From: Rhodococcus erythropolis NBRC 15567
GTDB lineage: Bacteria > Actinomycetota > Actinomycetes > Mycobacteriales > Mycobacteriaceae
NCBI RefSeq assembly: GCF_001552595.1
Contig: NZ_BCRM01000039.1
Coordinates: 1-43,627 of the forward strand
Direction: 5' to 3'
Length of the DNA stretch: 43,627 bases
The notes below the pieces were generated by a model, which searched no databases, was not told where the DNA came from, and saw only the letters and a list, made by a program, of their open reading frames with translations. Numbering within the stretch: the first letter of the stretch is position 1; every line of letters starts with the position of its first letter. The position numbers and the translations under genes were made by a program. This document shows positions 1 through 7,472 of this stretch, piece after piece.

Positions 1-1
1 G

Positions 2-958
2 CGGCAAGCACTGATCCCCGAACACCTGACCTGGATCTTCCCAGCGATCGTCGACAGCGCCATCCTCGGCGCCACCATCGCCATCGTCATCATCAGCAAG
101 CTCAACATGAACAAGCGCGACAGGGGCTTCTACATCGCACTCGCCGTCAGCGTCGTCGTGATCAGCATTCTCGGAAACGCCTACCACGCCTATCACGCAG
201 CAATCGCCGCGCAGGAGTCGATCGATGGTGGGGGAGACCTTGGGTTCATTCCACTCGCGCCCGCTATTGCAGCGGCCATAGCGATCATTCCGCCGGCCCT
301 GGTCTTGGCTTTCACGCACGGAATCACAATTCTGGTGAAGGCAGTCGGAATGGCGTACGCCGCTTACCGTGCGATCGTCGAAAGTGCCACCGACAGTGAG
401 GATGCAACGAGTATTGCATCTGACCTCACCGTAGGCCGGGGACCGATCCGCGTCCCTCAGCCCCGCGAGAAGATCGCCCACAATATTGCGGAGCAGGAGG
501 ACGACGATCTAGACGTAGACGCCAAAGCGGTGGATGCGAAGGCCGGCAACGAGGACGCTTTTGCGGACTTTGCGGAGCCGGTTTTCGTGGACGAAACGAT
601 GAACGACCTCGACGAGATCCTCGATCCCCAAGACGCCGCTACGGAGTTCCCAGACCGCCGCGCCGTCGAAGAAGCACAGGCCGACACGGATGCCGACATA
701 GACGACCTCATGGCTTTCATCGCCCGGTCGAATCTCGCGAAGAACGTCAAAGACACAGCGGTCCGCAAGCTGACAAACCCGAACCTCACGTGGGAAACCA
801 TCGCTCTGGAATCGAAGCCGCCTGTCGCGACATCGACCGCATGGCGCCGGTACGAGAAGTTCGATGCCGCAGCTCGAGAAGCAGGCTTCGACAGTCCACC
901 ATTGCCCGACCTGCGAGCCGCCGAGAACCCGATGCGCAGCGAACTCGCCACCGTTTGA
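2..958 (+). CDS. DUF2637 membrane protein, 5' end outside the window
   Basis: The reading frame is open from base 2, so the gene starts before the window; the ATG at 107 is internal because the codons before it encode a good hydrophobic segment (EHLTWIFPAIVDSAILGA). The visible part has three or four membrane segments within the first ~110 residues, then a long acidic linker rich in Asp and Glu, and a C-terminal stretch of about 60 residues with a helix-turn-helix look (NLTWETIALESKPPVATSTA). The W-x3-P-x2-VD-x-A pattern and the GNAYHA motif are typical of DUF2637 proteins, found on actinobacterial plasmids and integrative elements. Their role is not established; transfer or replication control are the usual guesses. 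A similar short piece of this gene recurs at 27.07 kb. Confidence 0.75.
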   Translation, partial: RQALIPEHLTWIFPAIVDSAILGATIAIVIISKLNMNKRDRGFYIALAVSVVVISILGNAYHAYHAAIAAQESIDGGGDLGFIPLAPAIAAAIAIIPPALVLAFTHGITILVKAVGMAYAAYRAIVESATDSEDATSIASDLTVGRGPIRVPQPREKIAHNIAEQEDDDLDVDAKAVDAKAGNEDAFADFAEPVFVDETMNDLDEILDPQDAATEFPDRRAVEEAQADTDADIDDLMAFIARSNLAKNVKDTAVRKLTNPNLTWETIALESKPPVATSTAWRRYEKFDAAAREAGFDSPPLPDLRAAENPMRSELATV

Positions 959-981
959 CCCACACCCACCAATAAAGGGGT

Positions 982-1013
982 GGCCCTGGCGGTGCTGTAA
1001 CACCGTCAGGGCC
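982..1013 (+). terminator. Hairpin after the DUF2637 gene
   Basis: A 13-bp stem (982-994 with 1001-1013, one mismatch) encloses a 6-nt loop. There is no T-tract, as is common for actinobacterial terminators. It separates the DUF2637 gene from the TetR pair. Confidence 0.6.
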
Positions 1014-1033
1014 GATGACCACAGAAAGCACCT

Positions 1034-1702
1034 GTGACCATGAACAATCATACCGACCGCTCCGAAGGCATCGACCACGGCAAAACCGGCCGACCACCTA
1101 TGCAGCCACGAGCGAAAATCACCCGAGAAGCGATCCTCGAGGTGTCCGCCACCCTCTTCAGTCGAACCGGGTATGCGGGCACCAGCATCAATGACATCTT
1201 GGCGATCTCTGAGACCACCAAAGGTGCGATGTACTTCCACTTCTCGAAGAAGGAATCCATCGCGAGCGAGATGCTCTGCCGCTGGTCCGCCGCAGTCTCC
1301 GAGACAGTGGGGAAGGCCGCAGCGACAGGTCAACCCGCCGATCGGCAAGTGATCATGATCTACCGCGAACTCGCCCGCCGCACCCAAACAGAAGCGATCA
1401 CCCGAGCTGGACTCACCCTGTCCGTCGACAAGTCGCTCAGTGATGCGTGTGCGACCTACGAATCGTGGACCGACGCGATCACACCGATCGTCGTCGACGC
1501 GATCCGTTCCGGCGCCCTCGACTGCGCGGAAAGCATGTCCAGGCTCGCAGACACTCTCTGCGCCGGATTCGTCGGCGCAGTGCAGGTTGCAGCTAGCCTC
1601 GACGAGAACCACACCATCACCAAACGAGTCGACGATCTGCTGCTGATGTGGCGCGGAACCGACCCGGCCGCCGTCCGCATGGTCGAAGGAGCATTCCTGT
1701 GA
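1034..1702 (+). CDS. TetR regulator, gamma-butyrolactone-receptor type
   Basis: 222-residue TetR-family repressor. The N-terminal helix-turn-helix occupies about residues 28-75 (REAILEVSATLFSRTGYAGT, then TTKGAMYFHFSKKESIA). The KGAMYFHFxSKE-like block and the C-terminal layout resemble the ScbR/ArpA/CprB group that senses butyrolactone-type autoinducers. Start: GTG at 1034, with an in-frame ATG at 1040 as alternative; the purine-rich stretch at 1022-1027 serves either. The last codons overlap the next gene by 4 bp (GTGA), so the two regulators are probably co-translated. No butyrolactone synthase (AfsA-like) gene is visible, so the ligand is unknown. Confidence 0.85.
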   Translation: MTMNNHTDRSEGIDHGKTGRPPMQPRAKITREAILEVSATLFSRTGYAGTSINDILAISETTKGAMYFHFSKKESIASEMLCRWSAAVSETVGKAAATGQPADRQVIMIYRELARRTQTEAITRAGLTLSVDKSLSDACATYESWTDAITPIVVDAIRSGALDCAESMSRLADTLCAGFVGAVQVAASLDENHTITKRVDDLLLMWRGTDPAAVRMVEGAFL

Positions 1703-2379
1703 ACAGCCCCAATGAATCGGCGGCCACTCCGGAAAACGCTGCCGCCACAAGAACCAGCCCTCGGATCGGGCGTATCCCCGGCAGTAAAAACTCAGCAATG
1801 CAGGACCGCGCAGTGCGGACACGCGAAGCGATCATCGCCGTCGCGGCCCGTCACTTCGACACCGACGGATACGGCCACACCAGCATCAACACCATCAGCG
1901 GTACCGGAAAATTCGCCAAAGGCGCAATGTACTACCACTTCCCATCCAAAGAAGCGATCGCCGAACACCTCATCTCGGACTGGAATCACGCCCTCGCCGA
2001 AACCATCAGCGAAGCACTGGCGGCAGGGGCGAGCAGCACGGCAAGCCAAAAGCTGGCAGCGATCTTTATCTCGCTCGCACAGCACATCGGCGAAGACACC
2101 AACCTGCGGGCCGGAATGAAACTCACCCTCGAACCCACCATCAACAACGGCGCAGCCTTCGCACACTGGGTCGACGCCATCAGCGACATCATCGAAACCG
2201 CCATCACCGCAGGCGAACTCACCGACACCCCCACCACACCCCGACTCGCATGGAACCTGTGTGCCGGCACCCTCGGAGCCGCCCACGCATCCGCAACCTT
2301 GCGAGAGGACATCGACCTCGCAACCCGCATCGAAGACGCGGTAACAGCGCAGCTGCGCAACGCACTCATGCCTGCATGA
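1699..2379 (+). CDS. Second TetR regulator, gamma-butyrolactone-receptor type
   Basis: 226-residue TetR-family regulator, paralogous to the gene before it. The start is GTG at 1699, overlapping the upstream TGA, with a strong GAAGGAG ribosome site at 1684-1690. An upstream in-frame ATG at 1648 is inside the preceding gene and lacks a ribosome site. The DNA-binding domain lies at about residues 34-80 (VRTREAIIAVAARHF, KGAMYYHFPSKEAIAE); the C-terminal half is the ligand and dimer domain (NLRAGMKLTLEPT, LAWNLCAGTLGAA). The last ~91 codons reappear at roughly 80% protein identity in the remnant at 27.07-27.43 kb. The two TetR proteins could form homo- or heterodimers; the targets cannot be told from sequence. 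Confidence 0.85.
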   Translation: MNSPNESAATPENAAATRTSPRIGRIPGSKNSAMQDRAVRTREAIIAVAARHFDTDGYGHTSINTISGTGKFAKGAMYYHFPSKEAIAEHLISDWNHALAETISEALAAGASSTASQKLAAIFISLAQHIGEDTNLRAGMKLTLEPTINNGAAFAHWVDAISDIIETAITAGELTDTPTTPRLAWNLCAGTLGAAHASATLREDIDLATRIEDAVTAQLRNALMPA

Positions 2380-2480
2380 CAAAATCTCGTTCGACAGAAT
2401 CCGATGCGGGCCAATCGAGAGCAACTCAGGCAACGATCGGATCAACCCTTCATCCGTCCGGAGCTATGGGACTGAAGCGA

Positions 2481-2510
2481 GATGCCCCGGCCAGTGGAGG
2501 CCGGGGCATC
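2481..2510 (+). terminator. Strong hairpin between convergent genes
   Basis: A perfect 12-bp GC-rich stem (2481-2492 with 2499-2510) has a 6-nt loop. It lies between the TetR pair and the convergent unknown gene and could stop transcription from both sides. Confidence 0.75.
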
Positions 2511-2527
2511 TTCGCTACCGAACCGGG

Positions 2528-3061
2528 CTACTTTCCCGGCCCTTCCCTGAGCCCCTGGCCAATGAGGGCGAAGAAGGCGCACTCAACCAACCAAAGCCCC
2601 GTCTGCCCCTGATAGGGCAGATCTGCTACCCCATAACTCTCGGCAACAGATCGATTGGGGTCGAAGGCATCTCGCATGATCTGACGAGCGAGTAGCAACT
2701 CTGCCTCCGCGATCTGGCCGTCTGGCAGCCCCGGATCCAGGTTGGTCAAAAACGCCCAGTCCACCTGCCCATACAGATTGGGAAAAGACTGACGTATCAA
2801 CTTGGAAGCCGTCTTGGCGATGTGCTGCGACAGATCCTCGGCGAGGCCGAGTTGTGCGAACACAAAAGCAGTTTCGGCGTCACCAAAGAAGTCCTGCAAA
2901 CCGAAAACGACTGTCGGATCGAGCAAATGCCGCTCAAGTATCTCGTCAACATTGGCGTGAATTTGCAACGGGTTGAGTACCAAGGACTGTCCGTCGGTGA
3001 CCGAGGCCTCCCTGTAGTCCGGATCAATAAAACGCGGTAAACCCTTATCTCCGAATGACAT
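2528..3061 (-). CDS. Unknown protein
   Basis: 177 residues, not recognised. The ATG at 3061 is chosen because an AAGGTGGGGG stretch lies just before it; an in-frame start at 3103 has no such support. The protein is soluble-looking, with no signal peptide, membrane segment or Cys/His motif; the middle (VDEILERHLLDPTVVFGL, LSQHIAKTASKLIRQ) reads as helical. The gene sits between the TetR pair and the resolvase. It is missing from the degenerate right-hand copy of this block, so it was either inserted on the left or lost on the right. Confidence 0.6.
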   Translation of the reverse strand: MSFGDKGLPRFIDPDYREASVTDGQSLVLNPLQIHANVDEILERHLLDPTVVFGLQDFFGDAETAFVFAQLGLAEDLSQHIAKTASKLIRQSFPNLYGQVDWAFLTNLDPGLPDGQIAEAELLLARQIMRDAFDPNRSVAESYGVADLPYQGQTGLWLVECAFFALIGQGLREGPGK

Positions 3062-3151
3062 AGCTGAACCCCCACCTTGCGGAAAAATAGAACCGTCACC
3101 CAATCTACCTAATTGTGAACGTATTTGGGTGGAGTGCGGACAAGGCCGATG

Positions 3152-3757
3152 TCAAGCAGTTTCCGAAGCCCTACGATCGTGGTCATTGCGCTCAATTCGG
3201 GCAAGCTGAATATTCGAATACAGTGCCGAACGCTTCAAACCCGTGTTCTTGCAAAGAGTTTCGATTTTGAACTGTCCGGTTTCGTACACCTGCAACAGGT
3301 ACGCACGCTCTTCCGGCGTGAGCTTATGTTGACGGCCTTTCATCTTGCCGGCCGCGGCAGCCGCTGCCACTGCGTCCCTGGTCCGACTTCGGATCAGGTC
3401 TGACTCGAATTCGGCCATCAGCCCGAGCACTCCGATGAACATTTTGCCCATCGGATCCGACGGGTCGTAGATCTTCCCGTCGATCGACAACGCAACACCC
3501 TTGTCCGCCAGTCGCCCCACCGTTTCGTGGAGATCCTTCGCGGACCGGGAGAGCCGGTCGAGTTTGGTCACGCAAAAGACGTCGCCTTCGCGGGCCGCGT
3601 TGATCGCATTGTCGAGCCCGGGCCGTCGAGTCTGCCGGCCACTGATTCCGTGATCGACGTAGACCCGGTCTCGGTCGACTCCCTCCTTGGCGAGAAGCTC
3701 GACCTGAATCGACGAATCTTGAGCCGCCGTACTGACCCGTGCGTAGCCGATCTTCAT
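3152..3757 (-). CDS. Small serine recombinase (resolvase), left copy
   Basis: 201-residue serine recombinase of the Tn3-resolvase/invertase type. The catalytic domain begins with YARVSTAAQD, placing the nucleophile at Ser9; it continues with DRDRVYVDHGISGR, the KLDRLSRS catalytic-arginine block and AEFESDLIRSRT before helix E. A helix-turn-helix ends the protein (residues ~160-195, LCKNTGLKRSALYSNIQLA). Start: ATG at 3757, preceded by GGGAGTGG. A second resolvase of exactly the same length and roughly 85% identity lies at 27541-28146 in the same orientation. Such enzymes act on paired res sites; a matching 43-bp candidate lies at 3801-3843. No transposase is nearby, so this is more likely a plasmid resolution or cassette enzyme than part of an intact transposon. 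Confidence 0.92.
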   Translation of the reverse strand: MKIGYARVSTAAQDSSIQVELLAKEGVDRDRVYVDHGISGRQTRRPGLDNAINAAREGDVFCVTKLDRLSRSAKDLHETVGRLADKGVALSIDGKIYDPSDPMGKMFIGVLGLMAEFESDLIRSRTRDAVAAAAAAGKMKGRQHKLTPEERAYLLQVYETGQFKIETLCKNTGLKRSALYSNIQLARIERNDHDRRASETA

Positions 3758-3800
3758 TCCACTCCCGATCGTCACCGTTCACGATGTCCCGCACACAAAC

Positions 3801-3843
3801 TGTCCGTTAGAAACTATGCCATACCGGATTTTTTCAACGGACA
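3801..3843. other. Candidate res recombination site, left
   Basis: A 43-bp element upstream of the left resolvase, bounded by an 8-bp perfect inverted repeat (TGTCCGTT at 3801-3808, AACGGACA at 3836-3843) around the core CTATGCCATA. It matches the element upstream of the right resolvase (28172-28214) at 33 of 43 positions, with identical length and orientation. Small serine resolvases normally bind inverted repeats upstream of their own gene, so this is a likely crossover site and autoregulatory operator. Confidence 0.55.
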
Positions 3844-4026
3844 ACAAAATGGACGGAAGGCGCTGAAATTTCCCCAGGTGAATGTCAGTTTCAGAAGACG
3901 GCTGCACGATGTCAGAAGTGCACTGCAGTGCAGCTCCGAGTTCTTGAGCACACGTCCGGCCTTATCCAGTGAGCGCTGCGATCCCTGACTGGATAGCACA
4001 TTGATGGTGAAATTTCGCATCAAGTT

Positions 4027-4731
4027 TTACTGGCCGTCGGTGAGCTGCGGGTCTAGCGTCGCGGCCGGCCGTGGACGGCTGTTGTCGCGCGAAGTGCTCG
4101 ATCGGACACTTGCGGCATGGGCGGCGAGAAAGTTGTCGACGATTTGGATGCAGTCGTCGGCGTGGATGTGGCGCAGTCCTGTGAGGCGAGCGAACACTAT
4201 CGGTCCGAGGAGCTGAATGAGGGCGAAGGTGGTGTCGATCTCGCCGAGCACAGTGCGGGCGTCAGGGGCCGTCAGGATCTGATCCAGGGACCTGCGGTAT
4301 TGCTCTATGACACGGGCCCGAAGCGAGACCACCGCGCCAGGATCGAGATCGCGCCGGCTGGCGTCGCCGCTGTTGACGGGTCCCATTGCCAGCCAGGCCA
4401 GCGTGGTCATCTGCACCGGAGCTTGGTCGATGAGGTCGGCCTGGGTGGTGAGCACCGAAATCAGACGTTCGCGTAGCGGACCGGTATCGATATCGGTGTC
4501 GACTGGGGGTAGTAGTCGCTCGAAGGTTGCAGCGAGCAGGTCAGTGGTACTTCCGAAGTGTCGGTACAGAGTGGCACGTGCAACCTTCGACATGCGGGTG
4601 ACCGCCTCCACGGTGACCGCCTCGACACCGCCGGTGGCTAGCAGCTGGCCCGCCGCTTCGAGTAACCGGTTACGTGAGCGCGCCAGCCGGGGGTCGGCCG
4701 GGCCCTCGGCCGCAACGAGAGGGTCGACCAT
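4027..4731 (-). CDS. TetR repressor of the MFS efflux gene
   Basis: 234-residue TetR-family repressor. The DNA-binding domain is at about residues 15-65 (DPRLARSRNRLLEAAGQLLA, RMSKVARATLYRHFGSTTDL); the C-terminal ligand domain is generic. ATG 4731 is chosen for its CGGAG site seven bases upstream; in-frame ATGs at 4749 and 4782 are weaker. It is divergent from the drug-efflux gene at 4858, and the intergenic space carries a palindrome overlapping the probable promoter, the classic TetR/efflux layout. Inference: it represses the pump and itself and is released by a substrate of the pump. A truncated paralog of its first ~34 residues lies beside the second pump at 21.4-21.5 kb. Confidence 0.85.
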   Translation of the reverse strand: MVDPLVAAEGPADPRLARSRNRLLEAAGQLLATGGVEAVTVEAVTRMSKVARATLYRHFGSTTDLLAATFERLLPPVDTDIDTGPLRERLISVLTTQADLIDQAPVQMTTLAWLAMGPVNSGDASRRDLDPGAVVSLRARVIEQYRRSLDQILTAPDARTVLGEIDTTFALIQLLGPIVFARLTGLRHIHADDCIQIVDNFLAAHAASVRSSTSRDNSRPRPAATLDPQLTDGQ

Positions 4732-4801
4732 GAACGGGCTCCGCTCCATTTTGACTGACAAAACATGTCCTAGCATGACCATTCTGTCACACCCGCAAAG
4801 T

Positions 4802-4840
4802 TATGATACTAATAGTCTCGCACCGAGACGATCAGTCTCA
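4802..4840 (+). promoter_or_regulatory. Promoter -10 and TetR-type operator for the first MFS gene
   Basis: A TATGAT -10-like hexamer (4802-4807) is followed seven bases later by the inverted repeat GTCTCGCACCGAGAC (4815-4829), with a third half-site GTCTC at 4835-4839. The same arrangement, with the same spacing, lies upstream of the paralogous pump at 21573-21600. Conservation between the two copies supports function; TetR binding is inferred. Confidence 0.6.
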
Positions 4841-4857
4841 AACTGGGAGGCTGGCCG

Positions 4858-6411
4858 TTGAACGAACGTAGATCCGACTCTGCCAGCGTCGCTCGATGGA
4901 GCGGTGCCCAGTGGTGGATGTTGATTGTGTCGTGCATGGCAGTCGCGTTGGTGGTGGCCGCAATGGCGGCATTGTATTCAGCGTTGCCACAGATCGCGGT
5001 CGCGACAAGGGCGACGCAAGCTCAACTGACCTGGATAGTCGACGGTTATACGCTGGTATTGGCGTGCTTCGTTCTGCCTGCCGGTGCGATCGGTGACCGG
5101 TACGGTCGCCGGGGGGTGCTCGTGGCGGGGTTGGCGTTGTTCGCTTTCGCGTCGGCATTGCCCTTGTTTCTCGCCGACCCGGCGTGGCTGATCGCTGCTC
5201 GCGCGTTGGCTGGGGCGGGTGCGGCGCTGGTCATGCCCTCGACGCTGTCGATACTGACCGCGGGATTTCCACCGGCGCATCGCGGTCGCGCTGTAGGTGT
5301 GTGGGCCGGGGTTGCTGGATCCGGGGCGGTCCTGGGCATCCTCGGGGCTGGAGTGCTGCTCGAGCAGTGGTCGTGGACCTCGGTGTTCGTCGGGTTGACC
5401 GTCGCCGGAGCGGTTCTGGCCGGGTTGGCATGCAGTATCGCGGAGTCCCGCCAGCAGGAGCATCCACCGGTCGATTGGGTGGGCGCGGTGACCGTAGTTG
5501 TCGCGGTCGGGGCGATCGTCTTCGCTGTGATCGAGGTTCCGGCCCGTGGCTGGTCGGATTCGCTCGTCGCCATCAGCACTGCGGTGGGCTTGTTTGCGGT
5601 TGTGGTGTTCGTCGTCGTAGAACTACGTTCCTCGGCACCCCTACTCGATGTCCGGTTGTTCGCCCGCCGTGGTTTCGGTGCCGGCGCGCTGTCTGTCTGT
5701 ATCCAATTTCTGGTGACCTTCGGGGTGTTCTTGTTGTTGGTGCAGTATCTGCAGTTGATTCTCGGTTATGGACCGCTCACCGCCGCGTTGGCGTTGACCC
5801 CTATGGTCGTGCCGCTCATCGTGATCTCGGTGATTGCACCCTGGCTGTCGAACATTGTTGGGCTGCGGGTGATGACCACTGTAGGTCTGCTCACCATCGC
5901 GGCGGGACTGGTGATGGTGAGCAGACTGACCGTCGCGGCGACTTACCCTGACCTGCTGTGGCCCTTGCTCATCATGAGCGCGGGTTTGGGGTTGTGTACC
6001 GCCCCTGCGACTTTCGCCATCGTCTCGGACACTCCTGAGGCCAAGCACGGGGTGGCTGCCGCGGTCAACGACGCAGCTCGCGAAATCGGTGCCGCGATTG
6101 GGATTGCGGTAGCCGGTAGCGTGCTCGCGGCCGGTTACGTTCAGCACATTCAGCCGGCTCTGCCCCAGCTACCCGAGCCTGCCCGTGGTCCGGTGGCCGA
6201 TTCTCTGGCCGCCGCGTTGCAGGTCGCCGACCGCGCAGGACCAGCTGGTCAGCCGCTGGCCGAGTTCGCCAGAGCCGCATTCGTACACGGAAGTGGTCAG
6301 GCGACGCTGTCGTTGGCGGCGCTGACCGCCGCTGGGGCACTCGTCCTCGCCGTCTTTGCGCCAGGTAGACGCAGCCGTACGACAGCCACCGCGGGTGATG
6401 GACGTCGGTGA
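4858..6411 (+). CDS. DHA2-family MFS multidrug efflux pump (first copy)
   Basis: 517-residue major facilitator protein of the 14-helix DHA2 (EmrB/QacA) type, an inner-membrane drug/proton antiporter. Visible family motifs are WIVDGYTLVLA in helix 2, motif A GAIGDRYGRRG in the loop after it, and the glycine-rich motif C region (WAGVAGSGAVLGILGAG) in helix 5. Its length is normal. Start: TTG at 4858, placed by GGGAGG at 4844-4849. A paralog of about 85% DNA identity lies at 21628-23211, and 125 bp within the two genes are identical. It ends 16 bp before a convergent thioesterase gene. The substrate is unknown; the position beside P450 and thioesterase genes hints at organic or lipophilic compounds. 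Confidence 0.92.
   Translation: MNERRSDSASVARWSGAQWWMLIVSCMAVALVVAAMAALYSALPQIAVATRATQAQLTWIVDGYTLVLACFVLPAGAIGDRYGRRGVLVAGLALFAFASALPLFLADPAWLIAARALAGAGAALVMPSTLSILTAGFPPAHRGRAVGVWAGVAGSGAVLGILGAGVLLEQWSWTSVFVGLTVAGAVLAGLACSIAESRQQEHPPVDWVGAVTVVVAVGAIVFAVIEVPARGWSDSLVAISTAVGLFAVVVFVVVELRSSAPLLDVRLFARRGFGAGALSVCIQFLVTFGVFLLLVQYLQLILGYGPLTAALALTPMVVPLIVISVIAPWLSNIVGLRVMTTVGLLTIAAGLVMVSRLTVAATYPDLLWPLLIMSAGLGLCTAPATFAIVSDTPEAKHGVAAAVNDAAREIGAAIGIAVAGSVLAAGYVQHIQPALPQLPEPARGPVADSLAAALQVADRAGPAGQPLAEFARAAFVHGSGQATLSLAALTAAGALVLAVFAPGRRSRTTATAGDGRR
5221..5345. repeat. 125-bp tract identical to 21991-22115
   Basis: Every base matches the second pump gene over this tract, and mismatches resume at once on both sides, where the genes differ at roughly one base in seven. 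This is the pattern of a recent gene-conversion event. Confidence 0.9.
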
Positions 6412-6427
6412 AGGTCGGCCAGGGTGT

Positions 6428-6982
6428 CTATTCTTCGGTGTGATTCGTGTCTGTGGCCCGGAGTTGGGCTCGGGCTTGGGACTGCATGAAGTGTTCGACC
6501 TCGACTACCACGAACAGGGCAGTAGCGGTGGCTACGGAGCTGCCCTGCGCATCGTCCATCGTGGCCGTGAGATCCAGTTTGCGCCCATCACGAGACCGAA
6601 CGGCAGCACGCAATACGTATGGAGTGCCGAGCAGAACCGGCGCTAGGTAGTCGAGCTCGAGACGCCGCGTCACGGCGAGCTCACCCACTGTGTAGAGCAG
6701 GAAGCCGAACAGATCGTCGAGAACGGTCGCCACCGCGCCTCCGTGTGCTATCCCGGGTGCCCCGACATGACGCTGGTCGAACACATGGTGAGCTACCACG
6801 CCGTTCTCGTCACGCTGGACCGACAGGGCGTGGCCGTGCGGGTTCTCCGGCCCACAACCAAGACAGTCGGGGTGGTGGGGCGGTAGATCAGGCGACTCGG
6901 AAGTCGTGCTCCAGAACGAGCGCGCCCAGTTCTCGATAGCGGGGCCGGCCGACCCGCTGACCTCGTCCGGAATTCTTTTCAT
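6428..6982 (-). CDS. PaaI-like hotdog thioesterase (first copy)
   Basis: 184-residue hotdog-fold protein of the PaaI acyl-CoA thioesterase family. The N-terminal segment carries PPHHPDCLGCGPENPHGH (about residues 32-49); the core holds HVGAPGIAHGGAVATVLDD (about 71-89), with the glycine-rich segment and Asp at the usual active-site position. ATG 6982 is preceded by AGAGAGG; a longer open frame upstream lacks support. It is convergent with the efflux gene, 16 bp apart. Paralogs are at 8684-9217 (frameshifted) and 23668-24261. These three proteins share the unusual Cys/His-rich N-terminal segment. Likely reaction: hydrolysis of a CoA thioester; the substrate is unknown. Confidence 0.85.
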   Translation of the reverse strand: MKRIPDEVSGSAGPAIENWARSFWSTTSESPDLPPHHPDCLGCGPENPHGHALSVQRDENGVVAHHVFDQRHVGAPGIAHGGAVATVLDDLFGFLLYTVGELAVTRRLELDYLAPVLLGTPYVLRAAVRSRDGRKLDLTATMDDAQGSSVATATALFVVVEVEHFMQSQARAQLRATDTNHTEE

Positions 6983-7472
6983 GGTCGGACCTCTCTGTCG
7001 TGAAACCGTGCCGAGTCTGTCGCGTCTTCGCGCGCTCGGCCTGCACCGCAGCATCCGGTCGGTCGTTCGTTCGTCCGACCGGTCGGCGCGCTCGCCCCCG
7101 CCATGATTACCACGAGCGGGAGTCTTCTCACTCAACGCACCTCCCGGCCCGATAGCGCACACGACGCGGCCGTCGAGCCGAAAATGGTGACCGCGAAACA
7201 TCGAGGGCTTCCGTCGGCGGGCTGAATTGTTGTCGGCGTGGGGCAGGATCAGGGTCTGTTGCCGAGTAACGACACGGCATCGATGCAGCGTCCACCGAGA
7301 GGCGTCCGACTGTTCCGTCCGGCAACTCTTCGGTCGTTCGGTGCCTCCGCACGCCTGGGGCGATCCGGCGCGGGCGGCTGCAGCACAGTGCGATGCGCCG
7401 TTTACCGCGAGGTGGTTCGGTCGGGTTCAACTCCCGAGACTTCGAGCCCTTCTGGTGGGGGTAGGGGAGGGC
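6983..7472. other. 490-bp gap without a convincing gene
   Basis: No reading frame here has a good start, ribosome site and protein-like composition. One feature stands out: an 8-bp inverted repeat, CCGGTCGG (7055-7062) with CCGACCGG (7075-7082), separated by a TCGT-rich spacer, about 73 bp upstream of the first thioesterase. It may be an operator. The rest may be decayed coding sequence. Confidence 0.4.

Noticed and set aside
509..1822. Long open frame (437 codons) on the minus strand opposite the DUF2637 and TetR genes.
   Set aside because: GC-rich third positions open antisense frames; composition is odd (Cys/Gly/His-rich), and the plus-strand genes have family matches and ribosome sites.
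7421..7437. TCGGGTTCAACTCCCGA forms a perfect tRNA-like T-arm.
   Set aside because: No matching acceptor, D or anticodon arm lies upstream, and no CCA-like end follows. It may be chance or a very old tRNA fragment at an integration site; not supportable.
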